Assembly (NCBI GenBank): GCA_913056475.1
Contig: CAJXMS010000168.1
Location: 1 to 5,313 of the forward strand
DNA from: an uncultured Bacteroidota bacterium
GTDB lineage: Bacteria; Bacteroidota; Bacteroidia; Flavobacteriales; Schleiferiaceae
Length of the DNA: 5,313 nucleotides
Reading direction: 5' to 3'
Shown: positions 1 to 5,313 of the stretch, one piece after another
How the letters are laid out: every line of letters starts with the position of its first letter
Numbering within the stretch: position 1 is the first letter of the stretch
Notes under the pieces: model-generated
Told to the model about the DNA's origin: nothing
The model's input: only the letters and a program-made list of their open reading frames with translations
Database searches by the model: none
Made by a program: the position numbers and the translations under genes

Positions 1-875
1 TACAGGTCGTAATGGAGGCCCGCTGCCTCCAGGTAGGTTTGGTATTCGCTGCGAATGCCGCCGTTGTGGCCATTGATCCACAGCATGTCTACGCCCGGGG
101 TTTTTCCCCGGAAATAAAAAGCAGGGCTGGTGTCCACGGGGCTCACTTTACCGGCTATGTCAATGGCGCGCAGCTGGAGCCGGTTGGTATCATTGATCCG
201 CAAGCCTTTCAGGATGGTGCTGCTGGGGGAGGTATTGGTTCCGTAAAAAACTTGGGCATCGATGGGGCCACTGCTGCTTTCCCTTACCGGCACCAGGCTT
301 AGGAGGGGCTCTCCCAGGTTTACCGTAGTCCAGGGGCCCTCATTGGCCCGTAGCTGTACCTCGGCCAGGCTGTTATCGCCATCCGGATCCTGGGCTCTCC
401 AGAAAAAGGTAGCGGCTACAAAAGCCGTGTCTTGCGGCCCTCTTTCATCTATAAAGAAAGCTTCCGGGGGCGAATTGCGGAGCGGCACCTGAAGGTAAGC
501 CGGGCTGGGATCCTTTTGCCCGGAATTGTCCACAGCGCGTACGTAAAAATCGATGTCCACACGGTCATTTCCGGCCGGAATGTCGAAGCTAAAAGTGGAA
601 TCTTGCCGGGTGGTAAAGTCCCAGCTTTCTCCGTCTTGCGATACGTCAAATCCCTTCACATAGCCATCTTCATCGGTCCCGTACCAGCTCAGCCGTACCG
701 TTGTATTGAGGCGGTTATTGCCGGTCAGGTTGATGGTGTCATAGCTCATCCGGGTTTCGGGGGCACGTCCGGGCCGGATATCTCCCTCGCGGCAGCCCGG
801 GAGCAGGGCGAGGAGTATTAAGGCCCTTGGCCAAAAGTACTTCCGTCCAGAAAGAAGAGCAGCGTTACATTTCAT
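1..875 (-). CDS. Envelope lipoprotein with two Ig/FnIII-like modules, 3' end beyond window
   Basis: The reading frame opens with ATG at 875 and stays open to the left edge, giving 291 visible residues; the stop codon lies outside the window. Residues 1-28 look like a lipoprotein signal: basic residues R11, K12 and R17, a hydrophobic stretch ALILLALLPG, then C28 in a lipobox-like LPGC. Proline at -2 makes the box imperfect. Two beta-sandwich modules of the fibronectin-III/Ig kind follow: about 57-131 (LSWYGTDEDG near the start, FYVRAVDNSG near the end) and about 137-255 (FFWRAQDPDGD, later LQLRAIDIAG). From residue 260 a new segment begins (VDMLWINGHNGG, then a probable helix), which may be the functional domain. 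Lipid anchoring in the envelope is inferred. No other ATG or GTG gives a better start; in frame upstream there is only a TTG inside the terminator before a stop at 953-951. I do not recognise the protein as a named family. The frame is certain, the lipoprotein call probable, the function unknown. Confidence 0.88.
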   Translation of the reverse strand, partial: MKCNAALLSGRKYFWPRALILLALLPGCREGDIRPGRAPETRMSYDTINLTGNNRLNTTVRLSWYGTDEDGYVKGFDVSQDGESWDFTTRQDSTFSFDIPAGNDRVDIDFYVRAVDNSGQKDPSPAYLQVPLRNSPPEAFFIDERGPQDTAFVAATFFWRAQDPDGDNSLAEVQLRANEGPWTTVNLGEPLLSLVPVRESSSGPIDAQVFYGTNTSPSSTILKGLRINDTNRLQLRAIDIAGKVSPVDTSPAFYFRGKTPGVDMLWINGHNGGIRSEYQTYLEAAGLHYDL

Positions 876-915
876 GTTTATCCGGGTCTGGGGGCCTAAG
901 CAGGCGGAAAGGTTT
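876..915 (-). promoter_or_regulatory. Short leader of the lipoprotein gene
   Basis: These 40 bases separate the terminator's T-run from the lipoprotein start. Read on the minus strand, the region holds a C5 run (CCCCCAGACCC) and a bare GGA five bases before the ATG, the only weak hint of a Shine-Dalgarno site. A small 4-bp hairpin (GCCT, loop GCTT, AGGC; 905-894) is visible but too short to trust. I see no clear Bacteroidota promoter (TTTG near -33 with TAnnTTTG near -7). The gene may therefore be transcribed from a promoter overlapping the terminator or by read-through from the upstream genes. This is inference. Confidence 0.3.
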
Positions 916-950
916 AAAAAAGAGGAGTCCCCAGTCAAGGAGACTCCCCC
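916..950 (-). terminator. Rho-independent terminator after the OB-fold protein gene
   Basis: On the minus strand, GGAGTCTCC (947-939) pairs with GGGGACTCC (932-924) around the six-base loop TTGACT. This gives a 9-bp stem with one G-U pair, which can be lengthened by further G-U, G-C and A-U pairs at its base. Six T residues (921-916) follow just after the stem. It starts 13 bases after the stop codon of the preceding gene (965-963). On the plus strand there is no matching T-run after the stem, so it should act on minus-strand transcription only. It marks the end of the transcript carrying the two T9SS genes. Confidence 0.85.
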
Positions 951-962
951 TTAGCGTTACGG

Positions 963-3164
963 TTAGTGTTGTACCATGAGCCGCAGGGTAGCCACCTGGC
1001 CATCCTTAGCGGTAGCACGGATTAGGTAAATGCCATTGGGTAGAGCCTGGGTGTTAAGACGCACTTGCTTCTGAACACGGAGTTCCTGGCGGAGGCGCTG
1101 GCCATTGGCATTGTAGAGGTTAACTTCCTTAAGGACTTGGGGGCTTACCAGCTGCACTTCTTCATGGGCGGGGTTGGGGTACATCCTGAGCTCCAGACCA
1201 GCCGTTTCGGCCAGGCTTACGTTGGTGGGCACATTGCACCCGGTTGTATCCAGTGCGGTGCTGAGGTTCAGGATGTCAAAATTATTGCGGGGCAGCAGCT
1301 TGTAGTTGCCAAAGCTATACCACAATACCCCCTGGATGCCGTCCATGGTCATACCGTTGGAAGCGGCCACAGGGCTTACTTGCATGGTTCCGTTATTGCT
1401 TGCATAGGCAGTATCTGATACCAGGGATACGTAGAGGCTGGAGGTAGCGCTGGTGCCATCCTGGCGCCCGGCCAATACGCGCTTATCGGTGCTACTACCG
1501 GCTACCGCTACGCTGTATTCCCCAAAGCCCAGGTCCGGATTGCTTATCTCCAGTTGACCTGCCGCGGGGTCTTCATAACGGATCAGCATGCCTTCGTAAG
1601 CTTCCATGTCCAGATTGGGGTCGCTTGGGTTTACGCTCACCGGCTGAACGGTGGAGCTGGCGGGCAGGCCGGCTACTGAACTTACATTCAGGTAAGTTAC
1701 GCCAAAAGTCTCTTGTACCGTACCCGTTACCCGGAGGTGCTGATCCCGGTACACATCGTTAAGGTCTTGGTTGGGAATTAAAGCAATGCCGGAATAAATG
1801 CTATCGGCGGGATCTTGAAGGTAAACATACTCCAGGTCGCAGCCTCTGCGGGCGGCGGTTACTACCCCTTCCACGGTTACGGTTTGACCGGCAAAACGGG
1901 ATTCGCCGTTTCCGGTGCCGCTAAACTGCAGATCAAAGATGCGCAGGCCGTTATCGCGCACAGTGTAGTGGTTAAAAGGTTGGCTGCTGGGCGATCCGCC
2001 TACGGGTTCCAGTACCGCGTTTCCGTCGTTATCTACGGCGCGCAGATAATAACGCACCGTGGTACCGTCCGCCTGGGGCGCCAGGGTAACACTGAAGTTA
2101 TTATTGCCGGTAGAAGAGAGGTTTACCCTGGTGTAGGTTCCGTTCAAGCCTACGGAGTAATAAAGCTCGGCGGTATCTACGGTGCCGTCGGCATCCGTGA
2201 TACTGGCATTGATGGTTACGCTATCGCTGCTGGTAGGCACCACGGGGAGGCTTACCACATTGCTGATGCGGGGAGCGGTGGCTCCTACTTCGTAATGGGT
2301 ACTGTCGAAGGGGTTGATCTCGTAGCCCCGGCCCGTGCCGCCGGTACAACCGTTGGCACTGTGACGCACAATTCCTTTAAGGGAAGCATAGAAAGTCCCT
2401 ACGGTGGGCGCTACAAAGCTACCGGTGCCAGAAGCGGAGGGAGAATTGGGGTTTACTACGCTGTGGCTGGGTAATTTTTGGGCCAGGAAGCGGTCACTGA
2501 CGTTAATCAGGTTACCGGCGGAGTCCTGAACGTCAAAACTTACCCGGCTGCCGCCACTAAAGGGGGTTACTTGCACCACAGTTACATTATTCAGTTCTAC
2601 GAAACTGTTTTGCCACTGCTCGCCCGTACTTACCTGATTTACCCGGTTATTGTCGTTCAGGTCGCCCAGGGGAACGGAAGCGGGCACAAAAGCGGAATCG
2701 GGCAAATCTCCACTTTGCAAGAGGGTAATGGAATTGGCATCCAGGGTAGTAAACTGGTTGTTGCCGTCAAATTGCTCGACAACCCCCGTGGCTTCAATTT
2801 TATCGCCTTGAAAAAGGGCGGTAAAACCAGGCACGGGCTGAAGGTTGTTGGAAGCGTCCGAATACACGCCCATGATCTCGATACCTTGGTCGGCTGTGGC
2901 GTTGCCGTTGGCGGCCGTATCAATGGTGTAAATGAAGGGCCGGTTGCCTCCCTGCACCGAGCCGGAAGGCACTTCGGAGAGGCCGCCATCGGTCACTACG
3001 TGCACGCGGATGCGCACGGTGTCTCCCAGGATGGAGCTGGTGTCGTTGCAGGCACTCAGGTCAATGGGGTTGTTAATTTGGGAAACGCTTACCAGCGGGT
3101 AGTTTTGGCCCCAGGCCAGGCTGCTGAGGGCCACTAGCGTTAAGAGGGTAAATAGTCTTCTCAT
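963..3164 (-). CDS. Secreted OB-fold/Ig-like protein with T9SS type A sorting domain
   Basis: This is a complete gene of 733 residues. Residues 1-19 are a Sec signal peptide (MRRLF, a hydrophobic core, then AWG before Q20), which fixes the start. Residues about 45-150 form a beta-rich segment resembling an OB fold (GDTVRIRVHVVTDGG, later GDKIEATGVVEQFDG). A related segment spans about 188-275. An Ig/FnIII-like domain covers about 297-402 (ending in VRYYLRAVDNDGN). The clearest OB-type segment is about 407-500 (GQTVTVEGVVTA, YVYLQDPADS, LRVTGTVQETFG), and its trailing part ends in SFGNYKLLPRNNFDI near 617-631. Residues 658-733 are a T9SS type A tail: MYPNPAHEEV, VNLYNANGQRL and LPNGIYLIRA. By knowledge of this tail family, the protein is exported by Sec, moved across the outer membrane by T9SS, then anchored or released. 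Similar OB modules often accompany secreted nucleases or phosphatases, but no catalytic motif is visible here. Four mature cysteines (39, 273, 442, 643) could pair. The gene lies 20 bp after its upstream neighbour, probably cotranscribed, and a terminator follows. The domain calls come from pattern reading alone. Confidence 0.93.
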   Translation of the reverse strand: MRRLFTLLTLVALSSLAWGQNYPLVSVSQINNPIDLSACNDTSSILGDTVRIRVHVVTDGGLSEVPSGSVQGGNRPFIYTIDTAANGNATADQGIEIMGVYSDASNNLQPVPGFTALFQGDKIEATGVVEQFDGNNQFTTLDANSITLLQSGDLPDSAFVPASVPLGDLNDNNRVNQVSTGEQWQNSFVELNNVTVVQVTPFSGGSRVSFDVQDSAGNLINVSDRFLAQKLPSHSVVNPNSPSASGTGSFVAPTVGTFYASLKGIVRHSANGCTGGTGRGYEINPFDSTHYEVGATAPRISNVVSLPVVPTSSDSVTINASITDADGTVDTAELYYSVGLNGTYTRVNLSSTGNNNFSVTLAPQADGTTVRYYLRAVDNDGNAVLEPVGGSPSSQPFNHYTVRDNGLRIFDLQFSGTGNGESRFAGQTVTVEGVVTAARRGCDLEYVYLQDPADSIYSGIALIPNQDLNDVYRDQHLRVTGTVQETFGVTYLNVSSVAGLPASSTVQPVSVNPSDPNLDMEAYEGMLIRYEDPAAGQLEISNPDLGFGEYSVAVAGSSTDKRVLAGRQDGTSATSSLYVSLVSDTAYASNNGTMQVSPVAASNGMTMDGIQGVLWYSFGNYKLLPRNNFDILNLSTALDTTGCNVPTNVSLAETAGLELRMYPNPAHEEVQLVSPQVLKEVNLYNANGQRLRQELRVQKQVRLNTQALPNGIYLIRATAKDGQVATLRLMVQH

Positions 3165-3184
3165 GGAGAGGGGGTTTTGGGGGT
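3165..3184 (-). promoter_or_regulatory. G-free intergenic spacer and translation start region without Shine-Dalgarno
   Basis: The whole gap between the stop codon of the large protein gene and the ATG of the OB-fold gene reads ACCCCCAAAACCCCCTCTCC on the coding strand. It has no G, so it cannot contain a GGAGG-type ribosome site. Two C5 runs separated by A4 give it a repeat-like look. The spacing supports one transcript for both genes, with the second started by translational coupling or by a Shine-Dalgarno-independent route, which is common in Bacteroidota. No room exists for a separate promoter inside the gap; one could lie only in the end of the upstream gene. Confidence 0.55.
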
Positions 3185-5313
3185 TTACTTGATAATTATG
3201 AATTTTCCGGTGTAGCGTTCGCCGCTATCCAGGTCGTTTACGGAAAAAAGATAGAGGCCGCGGCTTATAATTTGGCTGTTGATGGAGAGGAGGTCCCAGG
3301 CATGGGCACCGCCGGAGAAGCGATTCTTACGGGGGTCTTCGGCGCCAAAGGTTTCGTACCAGCGAATGTCGCTGCCGTTGTAACTTTCGTCGTGACGGAT
3401 CTCGTCAATAAAGTCGCCCGCGGCGGTGTAAATGCGGATCACGCAGCGCTGGGGCAGGTTCGCGAAGATGATTTTCCGGCTTTCTTCCTGAAAATTGCTT
3501 TGCCCTTCCCAGGCGGCGCCGTAGTAATAGGGGTTGGGGTAGGCAAAGGGCTCATTTTGGGCCATGTTGTCATTGGCGGGGGTGCCGGGAAATACGCGGT
3601 AATTATTGGAAAGGAAGCTGGACTCCAGGGATTCGAGATTGCTCTCCGGGCTCCCTTCGTCAAAGGCGGTTACCGCAACGGCGTATTGCCAGCCATTGGG
3701 AACACCCTCCACCGTGTAGCGGTAGTGATAAGCCGTGGTATCGTTTTCAAAGTAAACCGGCGTATCCAGGCGCACGGCCTCAAAACCGGAATCAAAAAAC
3801 AGGGCATTCCCGCGTTTGTCATACTGGGCCAGGAGTTTAAAGTCCTCGCTCAGGTTTTGGGTACCCTGCACATCAAAGCCCAGCTTGGAAAGATAGACCC
3901 GGTAGCCTTCAAAATCCTGGCGATTGCTGATGGGATCTACGCTCTGTTCGGCGTTATCACTCCAATAGATGTCGATCTTTTGCGCCCCGGGAACCAGGGT
4001 GGTTTTCGGGATATCGGGGGGTGCGGGCAAAATAAAGCGGGTAATGGCGCCGTCTCCGTCGCGGTCTTCGCCCGCATCTAGCTGGCCGTTGAAGTTTTGA
4101 TCTTCGCCGTTAAAGGCTTCTTGGGCCCAGCCGGCATTGGCGATGAGGTTTTCCTTCTGGGTAAGGGTATTGGCGGTGTTGGGCTGGCCGTCTTCTTTCT
4201 TTTTGGCCACCACGTAGGCGAAGCTCACTTGGATGGTTTCTCCGGGGCTTAGGGTATCAAAGGGCCCTACAGATATCAGATCAGACCGGTTGCCGCTTTG
4301 TTCCAGCTGTTGTTTAAAGGAGGTGCCGCCACAGTTGGGCCCGTTGGGATTATCCCAACAGGGATCCTGGTTGAGCCCATTGCTCATCTTATCGTAGCGA
4401 TCGGCTTCGGATACGGGAAAGGCAAAGTCGGCGTTGAAATTGTTGAATTCCCAGGCATTATAATTCACCTGAAAATTGTTGGCCGTATCCCAACGGCCGG
4501 TAGTTCGATTATAGACGCTATCTAAGTCGGGATGGCGGAAACCTTCGTCCTCGATGGCACCGAGAAACTTCTGGCCTATGTAGCTGTCGGTAAAACCCAC
4601 ATCCCCCGTCGCATCGAAACAATAGGCCAGGTTGAGGCTGTCTATAAAGCCGTTGCCTCCCTTGTTATAGAAGGCGGAACCCCCGGAGCCGGCCGGCGTT
4701 ACGTTCACATTGCGCACCACGGTATTGTTCCACAGCCCCACGTGCACCCCGGAATAGGCCTTGTTGCTTTCATTGGTGATGGTCAGGTTTACGATGACCA
4801 TGAAGTCCGAGAAAGTATAATTCCAATTGTAGGTTTCCATTTTCACCGCTACGTTCATGGGGCGGTTGTGCTCACCGATAGGAATGTTGGTGCCTGGCAC
4901 TACGATGCTTTTATCGGAAAAATGGGCTACGTAGTCCTGGTGCGAAACGGCTTCGGGGGTGTAGTTGCGGTTGTCAAACAGCGAGCTGCGCTCCTGGAGG
5001 GTGGCTTTGGCACCGGTAATGGTGCTGTCGATGTAAAACTCAAATCCGGCGCGGCCGGGGGCGTACCCCTGGGGAGCATCGTAGGCGGAAGTGGATACCA
5101 CTACCTGCCCGCCGTTTTCCTTGCCCCCTATCCAGATGCCTCCTTCAAAAAGGTGTTCGATACCGGAGCCCGCGGGATATTCGCAACTGGGGTCGTTACT
5201 GCCGTCCCGGTAACCGCGGAAGGCGTTGCCAAAAGTGCCGTGGTTGGTCACGTTAAGGCGCAGGTTGGCGGCATTGGTGGTTTTTTCCTGAAAGGCTCCT
5301 TGCTGGGCGAAGA
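3185..5313 (-). CDS. Large secreted protein with T9SS/FlgD-like C-terminal domain, 5' end beyond window
   Basis: The frame is open from the right edge to the TAA at 3187-3185, giving 708 complete visible residues. A GTG at 5251 is in frame but is unlikely to be the start: the 20 residues before it begin FAQQGAF, which looks like the end of a Sec signal peptide, so the true start lies outside. Numbering visible residues from the edge, the N-terminal part has GSGIEHLFEGGIWIGGK (48-64), a pattern I recall from uncharacterised Bacteroidota and Ignavibacteria secreted proteins. Further on are ISVGPFDTLSPGETIQVSFAYVVA (346-369), a calcium-loop-like stretch (404-423), an FnIII-like domain (about 434-555: IDIYWSDN, FEGYRVYLSK, YAVAVTAFDEGSPE) and a tail (587-708). 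The tail begins FAYPNPYYYG, continues IIFANLPQRCVIRIYTAAGDFIDEI and WDLLSINSQIISRGLYLFSV, and ends GKFIIIK. It reads as a FlgD-Ig-like/T9SS sorting domain. The protein is inferred to be a cell-surface or secreted structural or adhesive protein, with no enzyme motif seen. It is probably first in a transcript with the OB-fold gene 20 bp downstream. Confidence 0.92.
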   Translation of the reverse strand, partial: FAQQGAFQEKTTNAANLRLNVTNHGTFGNAFRGYRDGSNDPSCEYPAGSGIEHLFEGGIWIGGKENGGQVVVSTSAYDAPQGYAPGRAGFEFYIDSTITGAKATLQERSSLFDNRNYTPEAVSHQDYVAHFSDKSIVVPGTNIPIGEHNRPMNVAVKMETYNWNYTFSDFMVIVNLTITNESNKAYSGVHVGLWNNTVVRNVNVTPAGSGGSAFYNKGGNGFIDSLNLAYCFDATGDVGFTDSYIGQKFLGAIEDEGFRHPDLDSVYNRTTGRWDTANNFQVNYNAWEFNNFNADFAFPVSEADRYDKMSNGLNQDPCWDNPNGPNCGGTSFKQQLEQSGNRSDLISVGPFDTLSPGETIQVSFAYVVAKKKEDGQPNTANTLTQKENLIANAGWAQEAFNGEDQNFNGQLDAGEDRDGDGAITRFILPAPPDIPKTTLVPGAQKIDIYWSDNAEQSVDPISNRQDFEGYRVYLSKLGFDVQGTQNLSEDFKLLAQYDKRGNALFFDSGFEAVRLDTPVYFENDTTAYHYRYTVEGVPNGWQYAVAVTAFDEGSPESNLESLESSFLSNNYRVFPGTPANDNMAQNEPFAYPNPYYYGAAWEGQSNFQEESRKIIFANLPQRCVIRIYTAAGDFIDEIRHDESYNGSDIRWYETFGAEDPRKNRFSGGAHAWDLLSINSQIISRGLYLFSVNDLDSGERYTGKFIIIK
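4043..4102 (-). other. EF-hand-like calcium-binding loop within the large secreted protein
   Basis: Visible residues 404-415 read DQNFNGQLDAGE, which fits the 12-residue EF-hand loop pattern: D, N, N at positions 1, 3 and 5, G at 6, a hydrophobic residue at 8, D at 9 and E at 12. It is followed directly by DRDGDGAI (416-423), a second Asp-rich half-loop that lacks the closing acidic residue. Such loops in secreted proteins usually bind calcium and stiffen linkers, as in dockerin and thrombospondin type 3 repeats. Here it sits just before the FnIII-like domain. Calcium binding is inferred from the pattern. Confidence 0.6.

Noticed and set aside
12..821. Three overlapping plus-strand open frames (12-302, 262-492, 432-821)
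   Set aside because: They overlap each other in different frames and lie opposite the lipoprotein gene, whose minus-strand frame is open for 875 bases with a signal sequence and Ig-like modules. They are antisense shadows.
894..905. Hairpin GCCT-AAGC-AGGC in the lipoprotein leader as a riboswitch or regulatory RNA
   Set aside because: A single 4-bp stem with a 4-base loop is expected by chance, and the 40-bp region is too short for a known riboswitch.
1815..3137. Two back-to-back 219-codon open frames on the plus strand (1815-2474 and 2478-3137), opposite the OB-fold gene
   Set aside because: They lie wholly inside a well-supported minus-strand gene with signal peptide and T9SS tail. Their products are Gly/Ala/Val/Ile-rich with no domain sense, as expected of the antisense frame of a gene with few stop-forming codons.
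3165..3184. G-quadruplex on the plus strand (GGAGAGGGGGTTTTGGGGG)
   Set aside because: Only two long G runs are present. A four-run structure would need splitting them into two-tetrad pieces, which is weak and common by chance.
3272..4081. 269-codon open frame on the plus strand
   Set aside because: It is antisense to the C-terminal half of the large secreted protein, whose FnIII-like and tail motifs are clear. The plus-strand product shows no recognisable motif.
5249..5251. GTG at 5251 as the start of the large secreted protein
   Set aside because: The frame stays open for 20 more codons to the window edge, and those codons encode a plausible signal-peptide end (FAQQ). Starting at GTG would leave an exported protein with no signal peptide.

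Overview
The window looks like chromosomal DNA of a Bacteroidota-type bacterium (Bacteroidota or a close relative in the Fibrobacterota-Chlorobiota-Bacteroidota group). The main evidence is that two of the three proteins end in C-terminal domains of the type IX secretion system (T9SS) sorting kind, a system confined to that group. In addition, translation starts lack a clear Shine-Dalgarno sequence, as is common there. Base composition is about half G+C by eye. A genus cannot be named from this sequence.

All three genes are on the minus strand, so the window reads from right to left. The first is a large secreted protein of 708 visible residues (5313 to 3185). It is cut at the right edge: its reading frame stays open to the edge and its first visible residues look like the end of a signal peptide. 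After a 20-bp gap with no G on the coding strand comes a complete 733-residue secreted protein (3164 to 963). It has a signal peptide, beta-rich segments resembling OB folds, an Ig-like domain and a T9SS type A tail. A strong intrinsic terminator (950 to 916) closes this pair. A third gene then starts at 875 and runs off the left edge. It encodes a lipoprotein with two Ig/fibronectin-III-like modules followed by the beginning of another domain.

All three products are predicted to leave the cytoplasm: two by Sec and then T9SS to the outer surface, one as a lipid-anchored envelope protein. No catalytic motif, transporter, regulator, mobile element, RNA gene or CRISPR array is visible. The set reads as a cell-surface or secreted-protein locus of unknown substrate. 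The two T9SS cargo genes are probably one transcript, and the lipoprotein gene is probably a separate or read-through unit. I see no convincing new biological system here. The points most worth following are the unidentified domain starting at the left edge, the OB-fold protein without a visible enzyme domain, the canonical calcium-binding loop in the large protein, and the G-free spacer between the two T9SS genes.
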